Assembly (NCBI RefSeq): GCF_011064845.1
Contig: NZ_CP049015.1
Span: forward strand, 868,001 to 932,000
DNA: 64,000 nt
Direction: 5' to 3'
DNA from: Citrobacter freundii ATCC 8090 = MTCC 1658 = NBRC 12681
Lineage (GTDB): Bacteria > Pseudomonadota > Gammaproteobacteria > Enterobacterales > Enterobacteriaceae
The stretch's first letter is position 1; each line of letters starts with the position of its first letter. Made by a program: the position numbers and the translations under genes. Shown piece after piece: positions 39,720 through 53,871 of this stretch. The notes beneath the pieces are model-generated. The model did no database searches. It saw nothing but the letters and a program-made list of their open reading frames with translations, and was not told where the DNA came from.

Positions 39720-40064
39720 ATGAGTGATGACGTAGCGCTGCCACTGCAATTTACTGAAGCAGCAGCCAATAAAGTAAAAAGCCTGATCGCTGACGAAGAT
39801 AACCCGAATCTGAAATTACGTGTGTATATCACCGGCGGTGGTTGCAGCGGTTTCCAGTACGGTTTCACCTTTGACGATCAGGTGAACGATGGTGATATGA
39901 CCATTGAGAAACAAGGTGTTGGTCTGGTGGTTGACCCGATGAGCCTGCAATATCTAGTGGGTGGCGCGGTTGACTATACCGAAGGTCTGGAAGGTTCCCG
40001 CTTCGTTGTGACTAACCCGAATGCGAAAAGCACCTGCGGGTGTGGTTCTTCTTTCAGCATCTGA
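39720..40064 (+). CDS. erpA: Iron-sulfur cluster insertion protein ErpA
   Basis: An A-type carrier that delivers [4Fe-4S] clusters, essential for isoprenoid synthesis through IspG/IspH. The 114-residue protein has all three cluster cysteines, Cys42 (GGGCSG) and Cys106/Cys108 (TCGCGSS). An ATG at 39720 preceded by TTTGGAGC is chosen; an upstream in-frame extension is rejected on length. The window also carries dxr, from the same isoprenoid pathway. Confidence 0.97.
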   Translation: MSDDVALPLQFTEAAANKVKSLIADEDNPNLKLRVYITGGGCSGFQYGFTFDDQVNDGDMTIEKQGVGLVVDPMSLQYLVGGAVDYTEGLEGSRFVVTNPNAKSTCGCGSSFSI

Positions 40065-40087
40065 TTGCTGTCTGTAATACCAGTGGT

Positions 40088-40170
40088 CTGATGGTGTAGG
40101 CCCGGTAAGCGTAGCACCACCGGGCAATGTGCCGGATGGCGGCGTAAACGCCTTATCCGGCCTACATATT
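40088..40170. repeat. BIME between erpA and yadS
   Basis: GTAGGCCCGGTAAGCGTAGC with CACCGGGCAATG, then GCCGGATGGCGGCGTAAACG with CCTTATCCGGCCTAC, form two REP-type hairpins between the convergent genes. Confidence 0.85.
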
Positions 40171-40183
40171 CTGCATCATCATG

Positions 40184-40807
40184 TCAACGTCCGTTATCAT
40201 CCAGAGCAAACGTCGGTAATTTCAAATGCCAGCGAATGGCGGCAAGCCGAATCAGCAGGGTGACAATCATCCCCATCATACTGGCGTTTTCCAGTGAAAC
40301 ATCAAAGGTATAAAACGCCGTCGCATGCACGATCCCGCCGATAATACAGGCTGTGGCGTAGATCTCGGTACGCAAAATCATCGGGACTTCACGTGCTAAT
40401 ACATCGCGAATGATCCCACCGCCGACGCCGGTAATCACCCCCATACAAATCGCCACCAAGGGGCCTGTTCCTGCGAGAAAGGCCTTGTTGACGCCAATAC
40501 CCACGAACACCGCCAGGCCAACGGCATCGAGTACCGGAAGGATCCATTTCGGCAGGCGTCTTGGCTGCCGTACCAACAGGATCGTCAGCATGCTGGTGAT
40601 CATCGCCACGACCAGATCGGTTGGATCTTTAACCCAAAAAACCGGTCCATTATCCAGCGCCATATCGCGGATCGTGCCACCTCCGACGGCGGTAACCACG
40701 CCGAGGACCAGGACGCCAAACGGATCCATACGTAATTTCCCGGCCAGTAATACGCCAGAGATTGCAAATACCGCGGTGCCGACAATATCAAGCCAATAGA
40801 CGAGCAT
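40184..40807 (-). CDS. yadS: UPF0126 / TRIC-like membrane protein YadS
   Basis: A 207-residue inner-membrane protein with about seven hydrophobic segments and two internally similar halves, each with a GGGxxRD motif (GGGTIRDM and GGGIIRDV). The family is related to trimeric cation channels, with some members linked to glycine uptake; the substrate of YadS is not established. It may be co-transcribed with btuF and mtnN. Confidence 0.9.
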   Translation of the reverse strand: MLVYWLDIVGTAVFAISGVLLAGKLRMDPFGVLVLGVVTAVGGGTIRDMALDNGPVFWVKDPTDLVVAMITSMLTILLVRQPRRLPKWILPVLDAVGLAVFVGIGVNKAFLAGTGPLVAICMGVITGVGGGIIRDVLAREVPMILRTEIYATACIIGGIVHATAFYTFDVSLENASMMGMIVTLLIRLAAIRWHLKLPTFALDDNGR

Positions 40808-40844
40808 TTTTAAATCCTCACAACAGACCTGGTGGGGGCAGGCG

Positions 40845-41645
40845 CTAATTTATCTGTGAAAGCGCATTACAGAGTTGTTTTGCGGCGAGGATAATACGCG
40901 GGCTCGCGCGTTCGAACCAGTCACTATTAAGTGTAATAACGGGTATTTTTAGCTGGTTTCCCCAGTATTGCTCAATTTTCAGAGTTTCGCCCGGACCGCC
41001 GGTTGCAACAATAGCCTGGGGGGCTCGTGCCAGGACCTGCTCACGGCTAACCTGCGGCCAGGGAACCCGGCTACCGGCAAAGATGTTTTCTCCGCCGCAT
41101 ACCTCAAGAACTTCGTGCTGAATAGAACCTTTTCCACTGGTAAACAGAGGATTGGCACCAAACTGGAGAAACACGCGTTTTTTCGGTTTGTTGGCATACT
41201 GAAATTTAAGTAAAGCATAGTCATCAAGCATGGTTTGCGCCGCCTGTTTAGCTTGTTCAGGCTTGGGGCTCCACGCAGCCAACTGGCGTAGCGCATCGGC
41301 AACCTGCTCAATGGTAACGGCGTCCACCCAGATGACCTTAATTCCCAGGGAGGTCAGTTGATTCACCTGCCGCTCAGCATTTCCCCCGCGCCAGGCGATG
41401 ACCAAATCAGGCTTCAGCGCCACAATACGCTCAAGATTCATACCTTGCCATGTTGAGACCTCTTCAATATTTTTGGCTTCTGGCGGGTAGTTTGAGTAGC
41501 TGCTGACGCCAACTGGGGTAATGCCTGCGGCAAAAGCGAGTTCGGTATTGGCAGGAGAAAGCGTTACAACACGCGGTGCGGCGTAAAGGAACGCCGGGAG
41601 AGTGAAAAGCAGGGCGACCAGCGCCCTGGAGAATAATTTAGCCAT
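40845..41645 (-). CDS. btuF: Vitamin B12 periplasmic binding protein BtuF
   Basis: A 266-residue class III binding protein that passes cobalamin to BtuCD. Signal peptide (cleavage after LYA), the N-terminal [18 protein letters not shown] segment and the inter-lobe helix are visible. The start [10 protein letters not shown] at 41645 overlaps the mtnN end by eight bases. btuC and btuD are not in this window, as is also true of this locus in E. coli. Confidence 0.95.
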   Translation of the reverse strand: MAKLFSRALVALLFTLPAFLYAAPRVVTLSPANTELAFAAGITPVGVSSYSNYPPEAKNIEEVSTWQGMNLERIVALKPDLVIAWRGGNAERQVNQLTSLGIKVIWVDAVTIEQVADALRQLAAWSPKPEQAKQAAQTMLDDYALLKFQYANKPKKRVFLQFGANPLFTSGKGSIQHEVLEVCGGENIFAGSRVPWPQVSREQVLARAPQAIVATGGPGETLKIEQYWGNQLKIPVITLNSDWFERASPRIILAAKQLCNALSQIN

Positions 41646-42336
41646 GCGCCAGTTTCTGCACCAGCGTTTCAACCATCAGGCTTGACTGCTTCGCGGCAAC
41701 CACCAGGAATTCGTCAAAGCTGAGATGGGACTGCTGATCGGCAACGTCAGAGATAGCGCGAACCACGACAAATGGCACCTTAAAGTTGTGGCAAACGTGC
41801 GCAATTGCGGTCGCTTCCATCTCAACGGCAATCGCCTGCGGGAAGTTATGCTTAATTTTAGCCAGCCCCACGGAACCATTAATGAATGCATCGCCGCTGA
41901 CGATAAGTCCGCGAACAGCGTTCAGATTGAGTTCGGCGATGCAAGATTCTGCGGCTGCAATCAACGCAGGATCGGCTTTAAAACCAGCCGGGCAACCCGG
42001 TAGCTGACCAAATTCATAACCAAAGGCAGTGACGTCGGCGTCGTGATAGCGCGCTTCATCAGAAACTACGATATCGCCGACTTTCAGCGTAGAGGCCAGG
42101 CCGCCCGCGGAACCGGTATTAATGATGGCGTCCGGCTTGCAGCGTTCAAGCAGCAGCGTAGCGCCGAGCGCCGCAGCCACTTTACCGATACCTGATTTCA
42201 GAAGCGCAACCTCAGTACCGTTCAGTTGGCCGGTGTAAATTTCACAACCGCCGAGCGTGATGGTCTGACGGTTTTCGATTTTGTCACGCAGCAGCGTAAC
42301 TTCTTCTTCCATTGCACCAATGATGCCGATTTTCAT
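41638..42336 (-). CDS. mtnN: 5'-methylthioadenosine/S-adenosylhomocysteine nucleosidase
   Basis: Hydrolyses MTA, SAH and 5'-deoxyadenosine; supplies the LuxS substrate. The 232-residue enzyme has catalytic Glu12 and Asp197 in AISDVAD context. MTA is the by-product of spermidine synthesis by SpeE, so this gene is metabolically linked to the speDE pair missing from its usual place upstream in this window. It is first of mtnN-btuF-yadS and divergent from dgt. Confidence 0.96.
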   Translation of the reverse strand: MKIGIIGAMEEEVTLLRDKIENRQTITLGGCEIYTGQLNGTEVALLKSGIGKVAAALGATLLLERCKPDAIINTGSAGGLASTLKVGDIVVSDEARYHDADVTAFGYEFGQLPGCPAGFKADPALIAAAESCIAELNLNAVRGLIVSGDAFINGSVGLAKIKHNFPQAIAVEMEATAIAHVCHNFKVPFVVVRAISDVADQQSHLSFDEFLVVAAKQSSLMVETLVQKLAHG

Positions 42337-42419
42337 AGATTTACTCGCGATAAGCCAGATTTGAGGGCATAGTCTATCATGCGCTTAAGGGGTAGCGCAT
42401 TTCTCAGGCGGGAGAGGAT

Positions 42420-43937
42420 ATGGTACAGATCGATTTCCGAAAAAAAATAAACTGGCATCGCCGTTACCGTTCGCCGCAGGGCGTGAAGACGGAGCATGAG
42501 ATCCTGCGAATTTTTGAAAGCGATCGTGGACGTATTATCAATTCTCCGGCTATTCGCCGGCTGCAACAAAAAACCCAGGTCTTTCCGCTGGAGCGTAATG
42601 CAGCGGTGCGTACGCGTCTGACGCACTCGATGGAAGTGCAGCAGGTTGGGCGCTATATCGCGAAAGAGATCCTCAGCCGACTGAAAGAGCTAAAGCTGCT
42701 GGAGCAGTATGGTCTGGATGAACTGACGGGACCGTTTGAGAGTATTGTCGAAATGTCGTGCCTGATGCATGACATTGGTAATCCTCCGTTTGGTCATTTT
42801 GGCGAAGCGGCGATTAATGACTGGTTTCGCCAGCGGTTGTATCCCGCCGACGCGGAAAGTCAGCCTCTGAGTGATGACCGCTGCCAGGTGACGGCATTAC
42901 GTTTGCGTGAAGGTGAAGAGTCGCTGAATGATATTCGCCGCAAGGTACGCCAGGACTTGTGTCATTTTGAAGGCAATGCGCAGGGTATTCGTCTGGTGCA
43001 TACTTTGATGCGTATGAACCTTACCTGGGCGCAGGTTGGCGGTATTTTAAAATATACCCGTCCGGCATGGTGGCGCGGCAGTGCACCCGAGACGCACAAC
43101 TATTTAATGAAGAAGCCTGGTTATTACCTTTCCGAGGAACCCTATATTGAGCGGTTACGTAAAGAATTATCATTAGCACCTTACAGTCGTTTTCCATTAA
43201 CCTGGATTATGGAAGCTGCCGATGACATCTCATATTGCGTGGCCGACCTGGAAGATGCCGTTGAGAAAAGAATCTTTAGCGTCGAGCAACTTTACCATCA
43301 TCTGCATGAAGCGTGGGGGCATCACGAAAAAGGCTCTCTGTTTAGTCAGGTTGTTGAGAACGCCTGGGAAAAATCACGTTCAAATACATTAAGCCGCAGC
43401 ACCGAAGATCAGTTCTTTATGTATTTACGCGTCAATACGCTGAATAAACTGGTTCCGTATGCGGCCCAGCGGTTTATTGATAATTTGCCGCAGATTTATG
43501 AAGGCAGCTTTAATCATGCGCTGTTAGAAGATGCCAGTAGCTTCAGCCAGTTACTGGGCGTTTATAAGAATGTGGCGGTAAAACATGTGTTTAGCCATCC
43601 GGATGTTGAGCAACTGGAATTACAGGGCTATCGGGTGATCAGCGGGTTGCTGGAGATCTATCAACCGTTATTGAAAATGTCTCAGTCAGATTTTACTGAA
43701 CTGGTCGACAATGAAAGAGTAAAACGTTTTCCTATCGAGTCCCGTTTATTTCAGAAGTTGTCTACCCGCCATCGTCTTGCGTATGTTGAGGCGGTTAGTA
43801 AAATATCGACGGAGTGCGCTGAGTATTCGGTTCTGGAATATTATTATCGCTGCCGGTTGATCCAGGATTATATCAGCGGGATGACAGATTTGTATGCCTG
43901 GGATGAATATCGTCGCTTGATGGCCGTAGAACAATAA
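42420..43937 (+). CDS. dgt: Deoxyguanosinetriphosphate triphosphohydrolase
   Basis: Hydrolyses dGTP to deoxyguanosine and tripolyphosphate. The 505-residue length equals E. coli. HD-domain metal ligands His69, His117 and Asp118 ([16 protein letters not shown]) are present. The gene is 83 bases from the divergent mtnN. Confidence 0.96.
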   Translation: MVQIDFRKKINWHRRYRSPQGVKTEHEILRIFESDRGRIINSPAIRRLQQKTQVFPLERNAAVRTRLTHSMEVQQVGRYIAKEILSRLKELKLLEQYGLDELTGPFESIVEMSCLMHDIGNPPFGHFGEAAINDWFRQRLYPADAESQPLSDDRCQVTALRLREGEESLNDIRRKVRQDLCHFEGNAQGIRLVHTLMRMNLTWAQVGGILKYTRPAWWRGSAPETHNYLMKKPGYYLSEEPYIERLRKELSLAPYSRFPLTWIMEAADDISYCVADLEDAVEKRIFSVEQLYHHLHEAWGHHEKGSLFSQVVENAWEKSRSNTLSRSTEDQFFMYLRVNTLNKLVPYAAQRFIDNLPQIYEGSFNHALLEDASSFSQLLGVYKNVAVKHVFSHPDVEQLELQGYRVISGLLEIYQPLLKMSQSDFTELVDNERVKRFPIESRLFQKLSTRHRLAYVEAVSKISTECAEYSVLEYYYRCRLIQDYISGMTDLYAWDEYRRLMAVEQ

Positions 43938-43947
43938 ATACTCATTT

Positions 43948-44021
43948 GTAAAGACGGCCAATAAAATTTTACTTTTTCCTTAAACTCAATTCTGGAACTT
44001 AGCGTTATAAAACGACTCTGA
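43948..44021 (+). promoter_or_regulatory. degP promoter: CpxR site and sigma-E elements
   Basis: GGAACTT (43994-44000) and TCTGA (44017-44021) are 16 bases apart, matching the sigma-E consensus. Upstream, GTAAAGACGG (from 43948) and a following AATTTTAC resemble the CpxR box found at the same place in E. coli. Induction by envelope stress is expected. Confidence 0.85.
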
Positions 44022-44066
44022 CGTATACAGCAATTTTGCGTTACCTGTTAATCGAGAACGAAACAC

Positions 44067-45500
44067 ATGAAAAAAACCACATTAGCAATGAGTGCACTGG
44101 CTCTGAGTCTAGGTTTGGCGTTGTCCCCCCTGTCTGCAACTGCGGCTGAGACGTCGTCTTCAGCAATGACCGCCCAACAGATGCCAAGCCTGGCCCCGAT
44201 GCTCGAAAAAGTGATGCCATCGGTGGTAAGTATTAACGTCGAGGGGAGCACGACGGTGAATACGCCGCGTATGCCGCGTAATTTCCAGCAGTTCTTTGGT
44301 GATAATTCACCGTTCTGCCAGGACGGATCTCCGTTCCAGAGTTCACCGTTCTGCCAGGGCGGCGCACCGGGCGCTGGTAACGGCGGCGGCCAGCAGCAGA
44401 AATTTATGGCGCTGGGTTCCGGCGTAATTATTGATGCTGCGAAAGGGTATGTCGTGACCAACAACCACGTGGTGGATAACGCTACGGTAATTAAGGTTCA
44501 GTTGAGCGATGGCCGTAAATTTGACGCGAAGATCGTGGGCAAAGATCCGCGCTCCGATATCGCGCTGATCCAAATTCAGGATCCGAAAAACCTGACGGCG
44601 ATTAAGCTGGCAGACTCCGACGCGCTGCGCGTGGGTGACTACACCGTAGCAATCGGTAACCCGTTTGGCCTCGGTGAGACCGTGACCTCCGGCATCGTTT
44701 CTGCTCTGGGCCGTAGCGGCCTGAATGCGGAGAACTATGAAAACTTTATTCAGACGGATGCTGCGATCAACCGGGGTAACTCCGGTGGCGCGCTGGTCAA
44801 TCTGAACGGTGAGCTGATCGGCATTAACACCGCGATCCTCGCGCCGGACGGCGGTAACATCGGTATCGGTTTTGCAATCCCAAGCAACATGGTGAAAAAC
44901 CTGACTTCGCAGATGGTTGAGTTTGGTCAGGTTAAACGTGGTGAGCTGGGTATTATGGGGACCGAACTGAGCTCTGAGCTGGCGAAAGCGATGAAAGTTG
45001 ACGCTCAGCGTGGCGCATTCGTCAGCCAGGTAATGCCGAACTCTTCCGCAGCGAAAGCCGGTATTAAAGCCGGGGATGTGATTACCTCCCTGAACGGCAA
45101 ACCAATCAGCAGCTTCGCCGCTCTGCGTGCGCAGGTGGGGACGATGCCGGTCGGCAGCAAAATCACCCTGGGTCTGCTGCGTGACGGTAAGCCGGTCACC
45201 GTGAACCTGGAATTGCAGCAGAGCAGCCAGACTCAGGTTGATTCCAGCTCTATCTTCAAAGGCATTGAAGGTGCCGATATGAGCAACAAAGGCCAGGATA
45301 AAGGTGTCGTGGTAAGCGACGTGAAACCGAATTCTCCGGCTGCACAGATCGGCCTGAAGAAAGGGGATGTGATTATCGGTGCGAATCAGCAGCCGGTGAA
45401 AAACATCGCCGAATTGCGCAAAATCCTCGACAGCAAACCCGCTGTACTGGCGCTGAACATTCAGCGTGGCGACAGCTCCATCTATCTGTTGATGCAGTAA
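44067..45500 (+). CDS. degP: Periplasmic serine protease/chaperone DegP
   Basis: A 477-residue HtrA protease: signal peptide (cleavage after ATA), a protease domain with catalytic His134, Asp164 and Ser239 (GNSGGAL, precursor numbering), and two PDZ domains. The LA loop has two cysteines (SPFCQDG and SPFCQGG), as in E. coli. It degrades or protects misfolded envelope proteins and works with Skp, encoded at the end of this window. Confidence 0.97.
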   Translation: MKKTTLAMSALALSLGLALSPLSATAAETSSSAMTAQQMPSLAPMLEKVMPSVVSINVEGSTTVNTPRMPRNFQQFFGDNSPFCQDGSPFQSSPFCQGGAPGAGNGGGQQQKFMALGSGVIIDAAKGYVVTNNHVVDNATVIKVQLSDGRKFDAKIVGKDPRSDIALIQIQDPKNLTAIKLADSDALRVGDYTVAIGNPFGLGETVTSGIVSALGRSGLNAENYENFIQTDAAINRGNSGGALVNLNGELIGINTAILAPDGGNIGIGFAIPSNMVKNLTSQMVEFGQVKRGELGIMGTELSSELAKAMKVDAQRGAFVSQVMPNSSAAKAGIKAGDVITSLNGKPISSFAALRAQVGTMPVGSKITLGLLRDGKPVTVNLELQQSSQTQVDSSSIFKGIEGADMSNKGQDKGVVVSDVKPNSPAAQIGLKKGDVIIGANQQPVKNIAELRKILDSKPAVLALNIQRGDSSIYLLMQ

Positions 45501-45510
45501 TCTCCCTCAA

Positions 45511-45540
45511 CCCCTTCCTGTACAGGAAGGGGTTCTTTTT
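45511..45540 (+). terminator. degP terminator
   Basis: A perfect 10-bp stem CCCCTTCCTG/CAGGAAGGGG followed by TTCTTTTT, ten bases after the degP stop. Confidence 0.92.
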
Positions 45541-45578
45541 GTGATACCTCCCACAACTCCATATTTCTCCCTTCCGCT

Positions 45579-45594
45579 TTGTGCATTTGCACAA
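45579..45594. promoter_or_regulatory. Palindrome TTGTGC-N4-GCACAA before cdaR
   Basis: A perfect 6-4-6 dyad 53 bases upstream of the cdaR start. A CdaR self-operator is a reasonable guess, because CdaR is autoregulated in E. coli; the assignment is inference. Confidence 0.5.
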
Positions 45595-45647
45595 TGTCGC
45601 CGCTTATTATCTTCCCTATGCTTGAGCTCTGCTCACAGGAGGGGTTT

Positions 45648-46805
45648 ATGGCTGGCTGGCATCTTGATACCAAAATGGCGCAGGATATCGTGGCGCGAAC
45701 CATGCGCATCATTGATACCAATATCAACGTAATGGATGCCCGTGGGCGGATCATTGGCAGTGGCGATCGTGAACGCATTGGTGAATTGCACGAAGGTGCG
45801 CTGTTGGTACTTTCGCAGGGCCGGGTGGTGGACATTGACGATGCAGTGGCGAGGCATTTGCACGGCGTGCGTCAGGGGATAAACCTGCCGTTGCGTCTGG
45901 AAGGCGAAATCGTTGGCGTTATCGGGCTTACCGGTGAACCGGAACATCTACGTAAATACGGCGAGCTGGTGTGCATGACAGCCGAAATGATGCTGGAGCA
46001 GTCGCGCCTGATGCATCTGTTAGCGCAGGATAGCCGCCTGCGTGAAGAGCTGGTGATGAATTTGATTCAGGCGGAAGAGAATACCCCGGCGCTGATGGAG
46101 TGGGCGCAACGTTTAGGCATTGATTTGAACCAGCCGCGCGTGGTGGCAGTGGTAGAGGTTGATAGTGGCCAGCTTGGCGTTGACAGCGCGATGGCGGAGC
46201 TACAGCAATTGCAGAACGCGTTGACTACGCCTGAACGTAATAATCTGATTGCGATTGTTTCCCTGACCGAGATGGTGGTGCTGAAACCGGCGCTCAATCA
46301 GTTTGGTCGCTGGGACGCGGAAGATCACCGCAAGCGTGTTGAGCAGCTCATTGCTCGCATGAAAGAGAACGGACAGCTGCGTTTTCGCGTGTCGCTGGGC
46401 AACTATTTTACCGGGCCAGGCAGTATTGCCCGTTCGTATCGTACGGCGCGCACGACCATGATGGTCGGCAAGCAACGGATGCCGGAAAGCCGTAGCTATT
46501 TCTACCAGGATTTGATGCTGCCAGTTCTGCTGGACAGCCTGCGAGGCGGCTGGCAGGCCAACGAGCTGGCGCGTCCGCTGGTACGGTTGAAAGCAATGGA
46601 TAACAACGGCTTACTGCGTCGAACATTAGCGGCGTGGTTTCGGCATAACGTTCAGCCGCTGGCGACCTCAAAAGCGTTATTTATCCACCGTAATACGCTG
46701 GAATATCGCCTGAACCGAATTTCAGAGCTGACCGGGCTGGATTTAGGGAATTTTGACGACCGACTGCTGCTGTATGTCGCGCTACAACTGGATGAGCAGC
46801 ATTAA
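45648..46805 (+). CDS. cdaR: Sugar diacid regulator CdaR
   Basis: A transcriptional activator of glucarate, galactarate and glycerate use genes (gud, gar), which lie elsewhere. The 385-residue protein has the N-terminal sugar-diacid-binding domain and a C-terminal PucR-type helix-turn-helix (SKALFIHRNTLEYRLNRI). The start MAGWHLDTKM at 45648 follows an AGGAGGGG ribosome-binding site and gives the E. coli length; an upstream in-frame start would run through the palindrome. Confidence 0.95.
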   Translation: MAGWHLDTKMAQDIVARTMRIIDTNINVMDARGRIIGSGDRERIGELHEGALLVLSQGRVVDIDDAVARHLHGVRQGINLPLRLEGEIVGVIGLTGEPEHLRKYGELVCMTAEMMLEQSRLMHLLAQDSRLREELVMNLIQAEENTPALMEWAQRLGIDLNQPRVVAVVEVDSGQLGVDSAMAELQQLQNALTTPERNNLIAIVSLTEMVVLKPALNQFGRWDAEDHRKRVEQLIARMKENGQLRFRVSLGNYFTGPGSIARSYRTARTTMMVGKQRMPESRSYFYQDLMLPVLLDSLRGGWQANELARPLVRLKAMDNNGLLRRTLAAWFRHNVQPLATSKALFIHRNTLEYRLNRISELTGLDLGNFDDRLLLYVALQLDEQH

Positions 46806-46817
46806 TTCCTTGTCTGT

Positions 46818-46876
46818 TGGCGCTACGCTTATCAGGTAAAATGCCGGGGGGCGACTTCGCCTTACCCGGCCTACGA
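46818..46876. repeat. REP elements between cdaR and yaeH
   Basis: GGCGCTACGCTTATCAGG and GCCGGGGGGCGACTTCGCC followed by TTACCCGGCCTACG form a REP group between the convergent genes. Confidence 0.75.
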
Positions 46877-46892
46877 ACACATTCACTCGCGG

Positions 46893-47279
46893 TTATTTAC
46901 GCGTTAGTTTTTCCAGATCGGCTTCAATTTCGCTGATCTTGTTGGTCACGACGCTTTCCAGATGACGTAAATCATCAAGGATCTTGCGTTTAAGATCGAC
47001 TTCGCTGCGATCGCGCTGGCAGATCTGATCCAGTTCGTCGATCACATAGCGCAGGTTGGGACTGATCTCCTGCACTTCTTTGTAACCCTGGCCGACGCCA
47101 TCGGCGACAACCGTTTTACGCTGACGGGGATATTTGAACTTCACGCTCTTGGCAAAAAACTCGCCTTTATCCTTCTGGAAATAGATTTTCAGGATATCGT
47201 TGTTGGCTTCTTGCCGCAGGCTGTAACGATCGATTTCTTCAGGATTAGTAATGCCCAGACTTTTCAGATTGTCATACAT
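46893..47279 (-). CDS. yaeH: YaeH family protein (UPF0325)
   Basis: A 128-residue, highly charged protein matching E. coli YaeH over its length. The function is unknown. The C-terminal third is predicted helical and may form a coiled coil (heptad-like [19 protein letters not shown]). The E. coli gene yaeI, expected upstream, is missing and dapD follows after about 110 bases. Confidence 0.9.
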   Translation of the reverse strand: MYDNLKSLGITNPEEIDRYSLRQEANNDILKIYFQKDKGEFFAKSVKFKYPRQRKTVVADGVGQGYKEVQEISPNLRYVIDELDQICQRDRSEVDLKRKILDDLRHLESVVTNKISEIEADLEKLTRK

Positions 47280-47353
47280 AGCGGTACCCTTAAGCTCACC
47301 ATAACCATTGAATAATTAACGAAAAGCCTTGTTTATGCCACTCGCAGATGTAA

Positions 47354-47378
47354 AAAAAGCGGGCTAAGCCCGCTTTTT
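47354..47378. terminator. Bidirectional terminator downstream of dapD
   Basis: AAAAAGCGGGC-TAA-GCCCGCTTTTT is symmetrical, with A- and T-runs on both sides. It ends the dapD transcript on the minus strand. Confidence 0.92.
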
Positions 47379-47388
47379 CAAATCACTG

Positions 47389-48213
47389 TTAGTCGATGGT
47401 GCGTAACAGTTCGTTGATTCCTACTTTGCCACGCGTTTTGGCATCGACTTTCTTCACAATCACCGCGCAGTACAGGCTGTATTTGCCATCTTTCGACGGC
47501 AGGTTGCCGGAGACAACCACAGAGCCCGCTGGAACGCGGCCATAATGCACTTCGCCGGTTTCACGATCGTAAATACGGGTGCTCTGACCAATGTACACGC
47601 CCATAGAGATAACAGAGCCTTCTTCGACGATCACGCCTTCAACCACCTCAGAACGTGCGCCGATGAAGCAGTTGTCTTCGATGATGGTCGGGTTAGCCTG
47701 TAACGGCTCCAGTACGCCACCGATGCCAACGCCGCCGGACAGGTGAACGTTTTTACCAATTTGCGCGCAGGAACCCACGGTCGCCCAGGTATCAACCATC
47801 GTACCTTCATCCACATAAGCGCCGATGTTCACGTAAGACGGCATCAGCACGGTGTTACGGGCGATAAACGCACCCTGGCGTACGGCCGCTGGCGGAACCA
47901 CGCGGAAACCTTCTTTCTGGAAGCGTGCTTCGTCGTAGTTGGCGAATTTCATCGGCACTTTATCGAAGTAACGACTTTCCGCACCCTCGATAACCTGATT
48001 ATCGTTAATACGGAAAGAGAGCAGGACCGCCTTTTTCAGCCACTGATGCGTGACCCACTGACCCTCAATCTTTTCTGCGACGCGCAGTGCACCGGAATCC
48101 AGTAAAGCAATAACCTGATTCACCGCTTCGCGGGTTACGGTATCTACATTTGCCGGAGTAATGTCGGCACGGCGCTCGAAAGCGGACTCAATAACGTTCT
48201 GTAACTGCTGCAT
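47389..48213 (-). CDS. dapD: Tetrahydrodipicolinate N-succinyltransferase
   Basis: A lysine/diaminopimelate pathway enzyme, a trimer with a left-handed beta-helix. The 274-residue protein shows the hexapeptide repeat run in its middle ([20 protein letters not shown] and following). Feeds meso-DAP to peptidoglycan. It is downstream of glnD on the same strand. Confidence 0.97.
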   Translation of the reverse strand: MQQLQNVIESAFERRADITPANVDTVTREAVNQVIALLDSGALRVAEKIEGQWVTHQWLKKAVLLSFRINDNQVIEGAESRYFDKVPMKFANYDEARFQKEGFRVVPPAAVRQGAFIARNTVLMPSYVNIGAYVDEGTMVDTWATVGSCAQIGKNVHLSGGVGIGGVLEPLQANPTIIEDNCFIGARSEVVEGVIVEEGSVISMGVYIGQSTRIYDRETGEVHYGRVPAGSVVVSGNLPSKDGKYSLYCAVIVKKVDAKTRGKVGINELLRTID

Positions 48214-48244
48214 TGTTAAACTCTTTCCATAATAAATAAAAACA

Positions 48245-51026
<2,782 letters not shown>

Positions 51027-51030
51027 AACA

Positions 51031-51825
51031 TTATTCGCCGTGAGTGATGATCGCCGGGATGGTGTCATCCTTGCGTAACGTCAGAATCTCACAGCCGTTT
51101 TCCGTCACTACAATAGTATGCTCGTACTGTGCAGACAAGCTCCGGTCTTTGGTTTTCACCGTCCAGCCGTCTTTCATGGTGCGGATGCGGTAATCACCGG
51201 CATTCAGCATCGGTTCTACGGTGAACGTCATGCCCGGCTGCAGTACCACACCGCCGTCGTCTGCATCGTAGTGCAGAACCTGCGGCTCTTCATGGAAGCC
51301 GCGACCGATACCGTGACCGCAGTATTCACGAACGACAGAGAAACCTTCACCTTCCGCGTATTTCTGAATTGCAGCGCCCAGCGTGCGCAGGCGAATGCCC
51401 GGTTTCACCATCCGCAGCGCCAGATACAGGCTTTCCTGCGTGACGCGGCACAGACGCTCGCCCAGAATAGTAGGTTTGCCGACGATAAACATTTTCGAGG
51501 TGTCGCCGTGGTACTCGTCTTTAATCACAGTCACATCGATGTTGACGATATCGCCGTCTTTCAGAAGTTTGGCGTCGTCCGGGATCCCGTGGCACACCAC
51601 TTCATTAATAGAGATACACACGGACTTCGGATAGCCGTGGTAACCCAGGCAGGCGGAAATGGCCTGCTGCTCATTCACGATATAGTCATTACAGATACGA
51701 TCCAGTTCGCCGGTGCTGACGCCCGGTTTAACAAACGGTTCGATCATTTCCAGTACATCAGCGGCCAGGCGGCCAGCGACGCGCATTTTTTCGATTTCTT
51801 CAGGGGTCTTGATTGAGATAGCCAT
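51031..51825 (-). CDS. map: Methionine aminopeptidase
   Basis: Removes N-terminal Met from new proteins; essential. The 264-residue type I enzyme shows the metal-ligand segments VNIDVTVIKDEYHGDTS, HGIGRGFHEEP and the C-terminal EHTIVVTENG. It is divergent from rpsB. Confidence 0.97.
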   Translation of the reverse strand: MAISIKTPEEIEKMRVAGRLAADVLEMIEPFVKPGVSTGELDRICNDYIVNEQQAISACLGYHGYPKSVCISINEVVCHGIPDDAKLLKDGDIVNIDVTVIKDEYHGDTSKMFIVGKPTILGERLCRVTQESLYLALRMVKPGIRLRTLGAAIQKYAEGEGFSVVREYCGHGIGRGFHEEPQVLHYDADDGGVVLQPGMTFTVEPMLNAGDYRIRTMKDGWTVKTKDRSLSAQYEHTIVVTENGCEILTLRKDDTIPAIITHGE

Positions 51826-51946
51826 GAATTCTGTCCATCAGTGCCGATGATATCGGCAATAATTGTTTAAGTGCTGCCAATGGTATCAGTCCCGCATACG
51901 TGCTGCCAAATTGAGAATCATTAACAGCACACAGTGCCAACAATTA

Positions 51947-51976
51947 TTGGTGTCTATGGCGTATTTGTGGTATAAA
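51947..51976 (+). promoter_or_regulatory. rpsB-tsf promoter
   Basis: TTGGTG and TATAAA are separated by 18 bases, followed by the GC-rich discriminator GCGCGCC. Such a discriminator is typical of promoters under stringent (ppGpp/DksA) control, relevant because the DksA encoded here is altered. Confidence 0.75.
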
Positions 51977-51982
51977 GCGCGC

Positions 51983-52875
<893 letters not shown>

Positions 52876-52925
52876 TAAGGCACGCTCGTTAGAGCCCTTA
52901 TAGACCAGGTAGTATCACGTTTGGT

Positions 52926-52953
52926 TAGGGGGCCTGTATATGGCCCCCTTTTT
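52926..52953 (+). terminator. rpsB-tsf attenuator hairpin
   Basis: AGGGGGCC-N7-GGCCCCCT followed by TTTT lies 50 bases after the rpsB stop and 59 before tsf. It probably ends part of the transcripts so that S2 and EF-Ts levels can differ. Confidence 0.85.
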
Positions 52954-53011
52954 CACTTTTAAATCTGTGCGGTTTCATGCCGGGCAGATCAAATCTTCCG
53001 AGGATTTTAGA

Positions 53012-53863
53012 ATGGCTGAAATTACCGCATCCCTGGTAAAAGAGCTGCGTGAGCGTACTGGCGCAGGCATGATGGATTGCAAAAAAGCACTGACTGAAGC
53101 TAATGGCGACATCGAGCTGGCAATCGAAAACATGCGTAAGTCCGGTGCAATCAAAGCGGCGAAAAAAGCAGGCAACGTTGCTGCTGACGGCGTAATCAAA
53201 ACCAAAATCGACGGCAACATCGCTTTCATTCTGGAAGTTAACTGCCAGACTGACTTCGTTGCTAAAGATGCTGGTTTCCAGGCATTTGCTGACAAAGTAC
53301 TGGACGCTGCCGTTGCTGGCAAAATCACTGACGTTGAAGTTCTGAAAGCACAGTTCGAAGAAGAACGTGTTGCTCTGGTTGCTAAAATCGGTGAGAACAT
53401 CAACATCCGTCGCGTTGCTTCCCTGGAAGGCGAAGTTCTGGGTAACTACCAGCATGGTGCTCGTATCGGTGTTCTGGTTGCTGCAACTGGCGCTGACGAA
53501 GAACTGGTTAAACAGCTGGCAATGCACGTTGCTGCAAGCAAACCAGAATTCGTTAAGCCGGAAGACGTTTCCGCTGAAGTGGTAGAAAAAGAATACCAGG
53601 TTCAGCTGGACATCGCTATGCAGTCTGGCAAGCCGAAAGAAATCGCAGAGAAAATGGTTGAAGGCCGCATGAAGAAATTCACCGGCGAAGTTTCTCTGAC
53701 CGGTCAGCCTTTCGTCATGGAACCGAGCAAATCTGTTGGTCAGCTGCTGAAAGAGCATAACGCTGACGTAACAGGCTTCATCCGCTTTGAAGTGGGTGAA
53801 GGCATCGAGAAAGTTGAGACTGACTTTGCTGCAGAAGTTGCTGCGATGTCCAAGCAGTCTTAA
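53012..53863 (+). CDS. tsf: Elongation factor Ts
   Basis: The guanine nucleotide exchange factor for EF-Tu, 283 residues. The N-terminal UBA-like domain and the TDFVAK segment that contacts EF-Tu are present. An ATG at 53012 is chosen by match to the mature E. coli N-terminus; the longer frame reaches back into the attenuator. Confidence 0.98.
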   Translation: MAEITASLVKELRERTGAGMMDCKKALTEANGDIELAIENMRKSGAIKAAKKAGNVAADGVIKTKIDGNIAFILEVNCQTDFVAKDAGFQAFADKVLDAAVAGKITDVEVLKAQFEEERVALVAKIGENINIRRVASLEGEVLGNYQHGARIGVLVAATGADEELVKQLAMHVAASKPEFVKPEDVSAEVVEKEYQVQLDIAMQSGKPKEIAEKMVEGRMKKFTGEVSLTGQPFVMEPSKSVGQLLKEHNADVTGFIRFEVGEGIEKVETDFAAEVAAMSKQS

Positions 53864-53871
53864 TTTTGAAA

